Positions 49,931 through 62,224 of a DNA stretch of 64,000 bases are shown piece by piece. The position numbers and the translations under genes were made by a program. The stretch comes from Azadirachta indica (lineage: Eukaryota; Streptophyta; Magnoliopsida; Sapindales; Meliaceae): positions 4,788,871 through 4,852,870 of the forward strand of contig CM040451.1 of the NCBI GenBank assembly GCA_022749755.1, read 5' to 3'. The notes below the pieces were generated by a model. That model was given only the letters and a program-made list of their open reading frames with translations. It was not told the DNA's origin and did not search any database. Positions within the stretch are counted from its first letter, which is position 1; each line of letters begins with the position of its first letter.

Positions 49931-52330
49931 ATTATTTTTCAAAATTAGCCATATATAATTATACAAAGGACATTCATAATAAGAAATTATTAGTATTATT
50001 AATAAATTATAAATTATATTTATTAAATATATTTTTATTAGTGATAAATTTATAATGTATTAATATTAATAAAAAAAAATTTTGTTGTGAATATATTTGT
50101 TTGATAAGTTTTTTATATAGCGTGCAAACCAGGAGTCACTTTAGAAAATTTTGAAATTTTTAGTTAAAATATCAATTTCATCTTTTAAATTTTATTTTTT
50201 TGTCTTGGCCCCTATAAATTTTTTTTACAAAATTATTAAGAAACATAATATTGATTTAATATATTTTATCTAATTTTTTATTAATTTTATTCACAATTGG
50301 ATGTATCAATCAAATTTTATATTTATTCTAACAAAATTATCATAAGTTGTAATATTGCATATAAATTATCTCAATCAAATTGATAATTTTTATCAATAAC
50401 TTTATTTTCATTAATAATTTTATGAAAAAGTTAAATATTTATTTTTATTATATCAACTTAAGTTTGTTATACAAGTTCCAAATTTAAAGTTGTAACTCCA
50501 CAAAAATTAGCTTTTGGCTTCCACTTCTTGAGATTTTGTTTGATAATCTTGATAGTGGTGACAATATTAATTGAAAGCACGAATATCTTGGTTTAAATTT
50601 TTATCTTAGTTTTTTATTCAGATTAAATCATGAATATTTTGATTTATGTTTTCTTTTTTCTAACATTGGCATTTGCTCATGTTAAGTGAAAGGAAGGGAT
50701 GGTAAAATTTATATAATTTTTATTTTCTAAATTTTATTCTAATTTTAGTACTTTTATTTTGTTAGTAAAAGAAGAATTAATGGAATTAAAATTATGAGTT
50801 AGGTTTTAAATTAAAAGGAAAATTAAATGGGTAAAAAAGTGGGTTTGGTAAAAATTATGAGTTTTATAATCATAAAATTATGAGTTTAGTATAAAGTTGT
50901 GGTCAAATGGTGTCAAACGAGTACCGAGGATAAGCCAAAATTTGATTTTATAAAGTCCTAATTTACCTAGATGGAGATGGGCTGAGGAGTAGAGACGGCA
51001 AAAATGAGACCCAGGCCAGCTCATGCGTCGGAGCAACTTGGGCATGCACAGCAATTATTTTGGGTTGGGCCCAGCCTGCTTCAAAATTTTCAAGCCCGAC
51101 ACAGCCTATGAAGCCCGTGTGAGCCAAGTTGACTGTTTGATTTTACAAATTAATAAAATTTTTTACAATTGCCAGGTTCGAACAGGTGCTTATAGGCAAC
51201 AAAAACACACCTCGCCATATGCCATTCACATTTATTTGTTTAATAATATAAATAAACATTATTTAATCAAAAAGTAGATATTTAATTCGTATTATTTTAA
51301 AATTATTATATTAAAAATAATTGTGATATAATTATATTTATCATTAGTAAAACAATAAAAATAAAAAATCATATACATAATATGAACAATCATCAAAATA
51401 ATTTATATTTCTAAAAATATTGTCAATTGAAATAGACAATAAATTATGATGAGAGGAAGATAAAGCGGTAGACACGATCATGTTGTTTTTAAATTTAAAA
51501 TTTAAAATTTTATATAATAATTTAATTTTATAATAATTTGTATTAAACTTACAATAGATTTTTTTTAAAAAAAATTAAATTTATTAATTTTAATATACAT
51601 TTAAAGTTTTTAACAAAAATTAGCTTTTACAATTACAATTTTTTAATTTAATATTAAAATATATATCATCAATTTTTAATTTTTCGTCAAATGTCATAAT
51701 ATAAATCAAATTTATCGTATCTTCTCAATAAAAATAAATTAATTGTTCATAAGTGAATCACTATTTCATATATCATCAAAATAACATAAAAAAAATATTT
51801 GATTTTTTCACAAAATAATTGAGGAAAATAAAATAATTGTTAACAATTAGCAATTGATAACAATCATTAATTTAATAATCATCAATTATTATTTATTAAT
51901 CACAAATGAAATAAAATAATTAATATTATCTAAAAATTAATAAAAATGATAACTAATTATATTAAGATCATATCTTAACTAACAGTTGTAAATATTCATA
52001 TTGATATATAGAATAAGAAATATATAATATATAATATGATATCAATCATACTTAATAATTTGTATGAATCTTATTTTATAAATAATTACAATTAAAAATA
52101 TAGTAATTTAATATTATAATAACAAACAAATCATTATAGTCATATCAACACAAATTATGATTTTAATTTAGTCAATTAAGTCCTTCATAATTATTTACAA
52201 ATTTTTAATTTAATCAATTTTAGAATTTTTCAAATTTAATTTTTTAAGAAAGGAATTTGCTTAAATAATAAGAAAACTAATAAAATTAAATAATTTTTAG
52301 TAATTAGAAAAATAAATTAATTAAAATTTT
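49931..52330. other. AT-rich intergenic sequence
   Basis: No gene. 50990-51140 has GGCCAGCTCA and GGGCCCAGCC text like eroded hAT MITEs, and the short frame at 51023-51277 is probably accidental. 50130-50470 and 51700-52340 are relatives of 45170-46350. Confidence 0.45.
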
Positions 52331-52339
52331 TTTTTCATT

Positions 52340-54100
52340 TATCTCATTTTCTATTCCTCAAAATATTTGCCAAGAATCATATGTAGAGGAAAGATAGAAA
52401 ATTTTCTTCGTGCCAATAGTAAATTAATTTTATATGTTAGTGTATTATATAGAAAAAAAAAGTGTAAGATTTTAAGAGATGGAGCTAGCTATTCACGCTG
52501 ATTGAAGTTGATTAAATTTTAACAAAGCAAAATTTTCCTTTTTTTTTTTTTTCCATTTCATAATTTGCAGATAATTACTTTCTCTAAATTGCAATATTGT
52601 TTTTTAATCATATGCCTATTATGGTTATAATATTTTAATTTTAAAATTTATCAAACGTACATTCTCAATTTTTAAAACTCACAACATTTTCAAAGGCATA
52701 ATGTATCAAACAATTACTTTTTTATTTGAAAAATTATTATTTCTTAAGTACAATAACCGCTGATTATTTTTTAAATTAGAACAAGATCAAACTTGCTCTA
52801 ATAAAATTAAATATCAAAATTTTATTTTATTTTTTTATATAATCAATTAACTATTACTTTATTTTTAAAAAAACAAAACTTCTTAAAAATAAAGGCTTTT
52901 CTTTTGAAAGAAAAATCTCCTTTTATCTTCCTTTCTCCTGTTTATTATATTAAAATAAAAAATTGAAAATTATAAATTTATTTGTTTTCTTCTTATTTCT
53001 TATTAAACTAACAAAATTCAACCAAAAATAGAAAACTATGAAGTTTAAAAAATTTCCCTTTATCTTTTCTCTATTCTTACTCTCCCCATTTTCTTTTTTT
53101 TTTCCATTAGATTAAAAATGGAAAATCCAAAAAAATTTAAAAAAATAGAATTATTTGTTTTCTTTTTACTTCTTATGAAACCAAAAACAATTTAATCCAA
53201 AATAGAAAGTTTTTCACTTTGTTGATGAACCACAACAATTAAATATATAACTGAACTTCATTATCTCAAGAACCAATCAATAAAAATTAAAATTTAAAAA
53301 AAGTGTATTATTTTATGATTTATACTTCTCGAAGAAAATATTGTTATAATTTGAAACTTTTCTTTTTACTCAAGTGCAAAAACTTAATTACAAGAGAAAA
53401 GGATGAGAAAGAGAACAGAGATAAAAGATTGAAGAAATTAAAATATAAACATAATAGCTTTGGAGAGTTTTTCTATTTAGGGAATAAAAATAATAGTTAA
53501 TTAATTACGTGAAATGATAAAACAATATATCACTGATTATTTTATTAGTTACAACAATTTCAAACTGCCGCAAATTTTTTGTCATGAATAAGCACATCTA
53601 ATTAAAAATAATAGGACTAAACTAAAGGACAAAGTCTATGAAGATTGTAAAATGTTAGTAATCACTTTTATTTCTGTCCAAATTCACAATGTAAACTAAA
53701 AAATAAGGTATTCATAAATATTTTTAAAATCAGATTTGATCAAACATTAGGGATAGATATTGTTTTTCCCTTCATTGTATTATTTCACATTTGTGATATA
53801 CATTTCATAATGACAAGCATACTTTGAATATAGTTGAAGTACTGAGAGGAGTGCAAGTCAATGCCTACTTATTATTGAATTGACAGCTAATTTTGGATCC
53901 AAAAATTAAGCTGGATGATGCTGAAATTCTATAATATACAATAAAATCTCCGCAAATTTGAGAATTCCTAGTAACAATTGTAATGGGAATTAGAGAATAG
54001 CACTTTATTTTATCAAAATCTAGCTGTTCATAATCCAAGTTTGGAAACACAAAACTGCCTCATGATCTCCTTCTAATGAAGATGTTACAGCTTTGGTCTT
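52340..54100. repeat. Array unit X
   Basis: About 1.76 kb that recurs at 62230-64000 in the same orientation (AAATATTTGCCAA, GTGTAAGATTTTAAGAGATG, GAAGTTGATTAAATTTTAAC). Its right end contains a terminal exon on the minus strand. A 62-bp tandem duplication follows at about 54157-54275. Confidence 0.8.
53865..54100 (-). pseudogene. Terminal exon of an unrecognised gene, copy X
   Basis: On the minus strand from 54100: Lys-Thr-Lys-Ala-Val, then FPNLDYEQLDFDKIKCYSLI, IVTRNSQICGDFIVYYR, ending at TAG 53867-53865. One base is missing relative to copy X' near 54058 (GCAGTTTTGTG versus GCAGTTCTTGTG), which breaks the frame upstream of FPNLDY; downstream it is open. The paired copy shows protein-level conservation around this point, so it derives from a real coding exon. 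I do not recognise the family. Confidence 0.45.
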
Positions 54101-54289
54101 TAATTGCTAAACTAATTTAAATTAACTAAAATAATAAAAAAAATAACATAATATATGTTTAACACTAAACTAATGTAGCGGTTCAAACTAGAACAATAAC
54201 AAAATACTTTTTGTTTAACTTTAAACGGATATAGTAATTCAAGATAAAACAATAACAAAATATTTTAATTTAAGGTTGGTGTTTTTTGA

Positions 54290-57200
54290 CTTAAAATTTT
54301 ATTTAAATTGAGATAAATTTTCGATCATTAGATACACGTAATTCAATGGTTAAAATTTAAGATCAATAAACAGTGTCTAATACTATTAAAGGTCCATTTA
54401 ATATAATTTTTCAAGTAAAATTTTTTATTTATAGAGTTTCTATAAGAAAAATGTATTAGTTGCTTAGTTATAACAAATAATTTTTGGATAAAGAAAATTG
54501 AACGATTAACAAGTTTTAATGTTTAATTTTAATGAAATAGTGTAAAATTTTTCAAATAAAATAAAGATATTTACACAATTTCATCTTTTAAAAATTTAAA
54601 AAACTTTACTATTAAAAACCCAAATTTTTGATTCTTTTAATAAAAAAAAAGTTTTTTAATTACAAAAACTCTTTTTTAATGTAACCAAAATAACATTAAA
54701 AAATTTTAAAAAAGTTTTTAACATTAAAAAAACTGTTTTTAGCTAATTAAAAAATCAAACTAATCGAAAACTAAGTAATTTTTTTTTTTAATCTAAAGTA
54801 TAAACATGATTGAAATTTGAATTTAACTAAAATTTAATCTGATTAATATGTTTATTTTTTAACTTAAACATATGAACATAAATTTTAAGTTGTTTGTCAT
54901 TATAAAAGTAAAAAAATTTAAAATTAATATATTACGTTGTTGACATATATAAATGTTAAATAATAAATTAAAAGTATTATTGATAAATAAAATATTTAAT
55001 TTATTTTAATTATTTGATATCTAATTATTTCGTCTCACAGCTACATGTGTCACCTCTGGAGTAGAAGTCACAAGATGAGAATACACATACGACACATTTT
55101 TTTATTTTTGGAGTTAGATTATAAATTTTGCCAAGGGAATTAGTTTAGTTTCATTTTCAAAGATGGATTATGTATGTTTAGTATAGAAGTGGAAAATTGA
55201 GCAGGTTCATGTATGGTTTTACAATTTGGGTATCATAATATGTTAAAGCTTCTAAAATTACTTTGAGATATTTGATAATTTAATTGGATAAAAAATTAAT
55301 AAATAGAAAAGTTTAAAATTGGATACGATATGACATAACACAAAAATAATATTAACTAATGGATTTTATTAAATCAGCCTTTTAATAATTGAATGTCGAA
55401 CAAATTTAATATAAAATATGACTGAGTGTACTTTTTTTCAAATTAGTATGTACAATTCAATTTAAGATTTTGTATATACATCGTAATATATATTCTGCCT
55501 AAACATAATATTCCCAAGTATGTTTAATTTCTTTTATATATTTTATAAATTAATCTGAGTTTAAAAATTTATGTTTAATTTTTTAATGACATAAAAGGAT
55601 TATTATTTTAATTTTTATGCAATTATTTTTTACAAAATCATTATTAATTTAATGTTACAAAAGAATATACTTTCTCTTTCTAATTTTTATTAATTAATTT
55701 GAGTTTATAAATTTTAATTTTAATTTTTTATTGTTAAAATAATCCTTAATTTCTAACCATTTTTTACAAAATTATTATTAGTTTAATATTACGAAAAAGA
55801 TAATTTCTTTCTTTACAATTTTTGTAATTTGAATTGGGTTTATAAATTAATATTTATATAAAATCAAATTTTATTTTTTCATTTTGAACAGAATAATTAT
55901 GAATTTTGTTTACGAAATAATTATTAGTTTGCCATCTATCAAATTTTTTTAAAAGAAAATTAGTTTAATGTTACACAAATGATAAATATTAATTTTTCTA
56001 TCCAAATTTTTTCAAAAATTATAAAAATTATATGATTGCCAAATATTTTTGCATTAATATTCATTTAAATTTAAATTTAGGATTAGTTGTATTTAACATA
56101 AGTTTATTATTTGGAAACAATAGACATATATACATTTATAATTCAGGTTAAATATATTTGTGTTAGACCTTAAGCTTTCATAATTCTACTAATTTTAATA
56201 GAAAAATTCAATGATACAAGAGTTTTAGGATATTTCAATTTAATGGGTGAGTCACTCGAGTATGCTTGAGTTATTACAAACCTTAAATCCCTGATGGGTT
56301 AGGGCTTCGAACCTTGTTGGGAACCTTCAGCAATACTATTTCCCACCAGAAAATGGTGGGAATCCCCATTATGTGTCGGGTTCTGTCGTATTAGAATACA
56401 GGTCGAAATTCATCTTCGTGAGAGCAGACACCCTCACTATATGTGGGATTTACTATCCATTAATGTGGAACCCGCTGTATTAGAGTACGGGTAGAAATTC
56501 CTCTTAGTCAGGTCAAGCACCGCTGTGTTGGACGTAAAAATTTGGACAACACTGTATGTGACTCAACTAAGACTTCCATTAGATCTTCAATGTATAATGT
56601 TAGTAATTTATACATATAATATGTAATACTTCAAAAAAAAAAAACTTTATTAGAATACTGGTAGAAATTCCTCTATGTGAGCACAAGCACCGCCTATATT
56701 GGGCTTAAAAATATAGGTAACGCTATATGTGACACAATTAAAATTCCCGGTAGATTTTCAATGTATAATGTTAGTAGTTTATACATGTAATATGTAATAT
56801 TTAAAAAAAAATTTTAATGAGTGAAGGGGAAGGGAGACGCATGAGCATCTACTAAGGAGGTAATGGTAATTTTCCTATATTTATTCATATAATTTAATAG
56901 TTTTTAGAATTTCTTTTGATAAAAAGTAAACAACTTTTATTTTACTAACAAAATAAGTAAATTTATAAAGAATATTTATACCAAAAGAAATAGAAAATTC
57001 ATTTAAAAATTTAAATTTATAAATACAAAAATTTTTATGTTTGCTGTCTGTTCACATTTAACTTTTACTCTGATATTTATCTGTAACAATATTTGTCAAC
57101 AAGTAATTTTATTTTTTAAAACTATAAATTTAAAATCATTAAATACACATACTTTTTTTTATTAACTAACAAAATTATCTCAAGTAAATTTACAGGAGTT

Positions 57201-58612
57201 AAGTTTAATCTAGTGGTATCAACCTTACACATTTAAATCTTAATAATATTTTTATTTTATTTTTATTGGATTCTTACTTATATTTGATTGGGACCACTCA
57301 TATCTAAGCAAACATTATCTAAAGGATAAAAAAATAAATTAATAAAAGTATGTTAAAATTAACAACAATAGGAATTTTAGGGTTTCTCAATATGACAGGA
57401 AGGAAATAAGCAAAGTGAGCATCTACTAGGGGTGTAATGATAATTTTTCATAAATATATTGTAATAAAGTCAAATATAATATTTAGAATTTTTTCAAAAT
57501 ATAGTGATTGAATTTTTACAAATATGATTTACAAGGATGACATGTTTTAGGATAATAACTACATAATTGAAGTTCTGTTATTATTTATGTACTCAAAATA
57601 TAATACACAATTGAATAAATATCAATAAAATAATATAATACTAACTAACAAATTTGTATTTCAATCTAAAATTTCGTTTCATGTCAATATAAAAAAATGA
57701 TTCGTTTTGATAAAAGAATAGAATGAATTTGTTATAGAATAAATGAATAATATTTATTTTTTGATTTGATTAATAAGCTTCTATATTGGAATAAGTTCAA
57801 CTCAAATTTATTAATTTTTTATTATGTTTGCGTTGATTTGATAAATTCTATCGAAAATTATTAATTACCTCTAATTATTTATACGATTAATTAGTTTAAA
57901 ATTTTTAAAATGTACTTATTAATTAATGATATTATTTTTGATTTAAAAATATTTATTCTATTTATATAAAATTTGAGCATGGACATATAATATAATTCAT
58001 GTTTATTCCCTAATGCTGTATGGGAGCTATATACATATTAGGCCCCAAGCACAACAAATTTTTTTAATTCTCATCATGATATTTATAAAGTTATCAATTT
58101 ATTAATTTACCTCACAATTTATTTACTGTTTTTAAAAATTTAGCCAATAATTTTATTTCTTAAATATTTTAATCACTAGTGTTTTATTTCTACTCCACCC
58201 TATTACGCTAATGCATCCCTTAAAGAGTAGATGTCAATTTTTTTAATCAATATTATATTATTATATGTATAATATACTGATATATAGATTAAATTGATTT
58301 AGTGTTGTCTGGGAAAGTCTGCATATAATATCAACAAAATCTACCCTATTCAAAGGAAATAAATAGAATATTATTAATTCTCATGAAACCACATTATTAT
58401 ATTATGGCTTTATATTTAAAAATAAATTTTATAAAAGGGTGAATACAATATTAAATTAATTAAATTCATGTTTAATTTCTTTTTCTCTCATCTCGCTTCA
58501 CCCCATATTATAAACTTTTTATAAGTTTATGTTATTTTGTTGTATATTATAATATATATATATATAAATGTTTATTTTTCTAATGTAATTAATTTTATTT
58601 TCTTTTTCATTA
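54290..58612 (+). repeat. Array unit B
   Basis: Shares with unit C: 54330-54490 with 58620-58797, and 55337-58612 with 59031-62212, a period of roughly 3.7 kb in the main part. It contains a truncated PIF MITE relative (54785-54960) and a SINE-like insert (56251-56812). The end (TTTATTTTTCTAATG, TTTTCATTAA) is shared with C. Related to copy A at 4327-7572. Confidence 0.8.
56251..56812 (+). mobile_element. SINE-like retroelement, copy B (562 bp)
   Basis: The 5' head contains a B-box-like GGGCTTCGAACCTTG (56302-56316). The 3' part is an imperfect tandem pair with a 170-bp period, each half ending in a poly(A) run (56633-56644 and 56803-56811). Flanks: TTTAATGGGTGA (56239-56250) and TTTAATGAGTGA (56813-56824), 11 of 12 matching. 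Copy A at 4640-4690 has the single target (complement ATCTAACGGGTGA) without insert. No reading frame. Confidence 0.7.
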
Positions 58613-58799
58613 ATTTTCAATCATTAGATATACGTATCTAATTCAATGGTTAAAATTTAAGATCAATAAGGAGTGTCTAATACTATTAAAGGTCCATTTA
58701 ATATAATTTTTCAAGTAAAATTTTTTATTTATAGAGTTTTTATAAGAAAAATGTATTAGTTGCTTAGTTATAACAAATAATTTTTGGACAAAGAAAATT

Positions 58800-59025
58800 G
58801 AACGTTGGACAATCCAGGAGTATAAATAACTTGATCAGCAGTCCCCCTCTCTCACTCTCTAATAAAATCACCAATAAACGGAATTAACCATCTCTTCCTA
58901 TCCGGGGATCCAGGTTTCAGCCCAACTATGAAAATAAATCGGGCAGCAATTTTAGCACCACAAATTATTAGAGATGGTTAATAAGAAATAATATTAAACA
59001 TTTTCATAGTTGGGCTGATTTATTT
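58800..59025. other. Private insert with interleaved inverted repeats
   Basis: Contains a TATA-like GAGTATAAATAAC, a CT-rich stretch (CCCCCTCTCTCACTCTC), and two interleaved inverted pairs: TTAACCATCTCT (58884-58895) with 58970-58981, and CAGCCCAACTATGAAAA (58918-58934) with 59001-59017. Higher GC than the surroundings. No reading frame. Confidence 0.6.
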
Positions 59026-59930
59026 TCATAACACAAAAATAATATTAACTAATGGATTTTATTAAATCAGCCTTTTAATAATTGAATGTCGAACAAATTT
59101 AATATAAAATATGACTGAGTGTACTTTATTTCAAATGGGTATGTACAATCCAATTTAAGATTTTGTACATACATCATGATATATATTCTGCCTAAACATA
59201 ATATTCCCAAGCATGTTTATTTTTTTATATACTTTATAAATTAATTGAGTTTAAAAATTTATGCTTAATTTTTTAATGATATAAAAGGATTATTATTTTA
59301 ATTTTTATGCATTTTTTTACAAAACCATTATTAATTTAATGTTATAAAAAAATACTTTCTCTTTCTAATTTTTATTAATTAATTTGAGTTTACAAATTTC
59401 AATTTTAATTTTTTATTGTTAAAATAATCCTTAATTTCTAACCATTTTTTACAAAATTAGTATTAGTTAAATATTACCAAAAAGATAATTTCTTTCTTTT
59501 ACAATTTTTATAATTTGAATTGGGTTTATAAATTAATATTTGCATAAAATCAAATTTTATTTTTTCATTTTGTACAGAATAATTATGAATTTTGTTTACA
59601 AAATAATTATTAGTTTGCCATCTATCAAATTTAAAAAAAAATTAGTTTAATGTTACACAAATGATAAATATTAATTTTTCTATCCACAGTTTTTAAAAAA
59701 TTATAAAAATAATATGATTATAAAATATTTTTGCATTAATATTCATTTAAATTTAAATTTAGGGTTAGTTGTATTTAACATAAGTTTATTATTTGGAAAC
59801 AACAGACATATATACATTTATAATTTAGGTTAATATATTCGTGTTGGACCTTAAGTATTCATAATTCTACTAATTTTAATAGAAAAATTCAATGATACAA
59901 CAGTTTTAGGTATTGCAATCTAATGGGTGA

Positions 59931-60405
59931 GCTACTTGGGCTTGCTTGAGCAGTTACCCGAGTGGTTAGAAAGCCTTAACTCCTAAGAGGTCAAGGCTTC
60001 AAGTTTTACTGAGAACCTCCAACAATGCTATTTCCCACCAGAAAATGGTGGGAACCTCCATTATATGTGGTATTAGAATGTAGGTAGAAATTTTTCTTCG
60101 TGAGGACAGGCACCCTCATTATATGTGAGATTCATTTTTCATTAATATAGAGCCCGCCATATTAGAGTGCGGGGAGAAATTTCTCTTAGTGAGGGCAGGC
60201 ATCCGGGTAATGTTATATACGATATGTAATATGTAATATTTTAAAAAAAAAAGTCGTATTAGAGTACGGGTAGAAATTCCTTTCAACGTATTGAGAGTAA
60301 AAATCCAGCCAACGCTATATGCGACTTAATTAAGACTTCCGGTAGATCTTCAATGCATAATGTTAGTAGTTTATACATGTAATATGTAATATTAAAAAAA
60401 AAAAA
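59931..60405 (+). mobile_element. SINE-like retroelement, copy C (475 bp)
   Basis: The head is tRNA-like: ACCCGAGTGGTTAGAAAG (59957-59974) resembles the A box of tRNA-Ser or tRNA-Leu, and GGCTTCAAGTTT (59995-60006) a decayed B box. Two poly(A) runs (60242-60252 and 60394-60406). Flanks ATCTAATGGGTGA (59918-59930) and ATCTAACTGGTGA (60406-60418), 11 of 13 matching. The same insertion as in B, so it predates the B/C duplication. Confidence 0.7.
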
Positions 60406-62224
60406 ATCTAACTGGTGAAGGGGAAGGGAGACACATGAGCATCTACTAAGGAGGTAATGGTAATTTTTCCTATATTTATTCATACAATTTAATAGTTTTC
60501 ATAATTTCTTTTGATAGAAACTAAACAACTTTTATTTTACCCAAAAAAAAAAATAAATTTATAAAGAATATTTATACCAAAAATAATAGAAAATTCATTT
60601 AAAAATTTAAATTTATAAATACAAATATTTTTATGTTTGTTGTCAGTTCACTTTTAACTTTTACTATAATATTTATTTGTAACAATATTTGTCAAGAAGT
60701 AATTTTATTTTTTAAAACTATAATTTAAAATCATTATATACACATTATTTCTTCTATTAACTAACAAACTTATCTCAAATAAATTTACAGGAGTGAACTT
60801 TAATCCCGTGATAGCAACCTTACACATTTAAATCTTAATAATATGTTTTATTTATTTATTTTTATTGGATTCTTACTTACATTTGATTGGGATCAGTTAT
60901 ATATAAGCAAACATTATCTAAAGGGTAAAATAATAAATTAATAAAAATATCTTAAAATTAACAACAATAGGAATTTTAGGGTATTTCAATATATCAGAAA
61001 GGAAATAAGCAAATTGAGCATCTATTAGGGGTGTAATGATAACTTTCATAAATATATTATAATAAAGTCAAATATTATATTTAGAACTTTTTCAAAATAT
61101 AGTGTTCGAATTTTTACAAATATGATTTATAAGGATGACATGTTTTAGGATAATAACGACATAATTAAAGTTATGTTATCATTTATGTACTAAAAATATG
61201 ATACAAAACTGAATAAATATCAATAAAATAATATAATATTAATTGACAAATTTTTATTTTAATCTAAAATTTTGTTTCATGTCAATATCAAAAAATTATT
61301 CGTTTTTATAAAAGATAGAATAAAAAATAGAAAGAACTTGTTATAGAATAAATGAATAATATTTTTTTCGATTTGATTAATACGCTTTTATAATGGAAAA
61401 GTTCAACTCAAATCTATTAATTTTGTATTATGTTTGCGTTTATTTGATAAATTCTATCAAAAATTATTAAGTATCTCTAGTTATTTATATGATTAATTAG
61501 TTTAAAATTTTTAAAATGTACTTATTAATTAATGATATTATTTTTGATTTAAAAATATTTATTCTATTTATATAAAATTTGAGCATGAGCATGTATTGTA
61601 ATTCATGTTTATTCCCTCGTGATGTATGGGAGCTATATACATTTAGGCCCCAAGTCCAACAAAAATTTTTAATTCTCATCATGGTATTTATAAAGTTATC
61701 AATTTATTAATTTACCCCATAATTTATTTACTGGTTTTAAAAATTTAGCCAATAATTTTATTTCTTAAATATTTTAACCGCTAGTGTTTTATTTCTGCTC
61801 CACCCTGTTACGCTAATGCATCCCTTAAAGAGTAGATGTCAATTTTTTTAATCAATATTATATTATTATATGTATAATATACTGATATATAGATTAAATC
61901 AATTTAGTGTTGTTTGAGAAAGTCTGCATCTAATAACAACAAAATCTACCCTATTCAAAGGAAATAAATAGAATATTATTAATTCTCTTAAACCACATTA
62001 TTATATTATGGCTTTACATTTAAAAATAAATTCCATAAAAGGGTGAATACAATATTAAATTAATTAAATTCATGTTTAATTTTTTTTTTCTCTCATCTTG
62101 CTTCACCCCATATTATAAACTTTTTATAAGTTTATGTTATTTTGTTGTATATTATATATATATATATATAAATGTTTATTTTTCTAATGTAATTAATTTT
62201 ATTTTCTTTTTCATTAACTCGTTT

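Larger units (their letters stand above)
58613..62215 (+). repeat. Array unit C
   Basis: Tandem neighbour of B. The B stretch 54490-55335 is replaced here by an unrelated 225-bp piece (58800-59025). Ends with the same AT repeat and TTTTCATTAA, then joins X' directly. Confidence 0.8.

Noticed and set aside
51023..51277. 84-codon open frame
   Set aside because: It lies across eroded hAT MITE-type text and has no conserved features.
59931..60020. A genuine tRNA gene in the SINE head
   Set aside because: The A-box region is tRNA-like, but no acceptor or anticodon stem closes and the B box is degraded.
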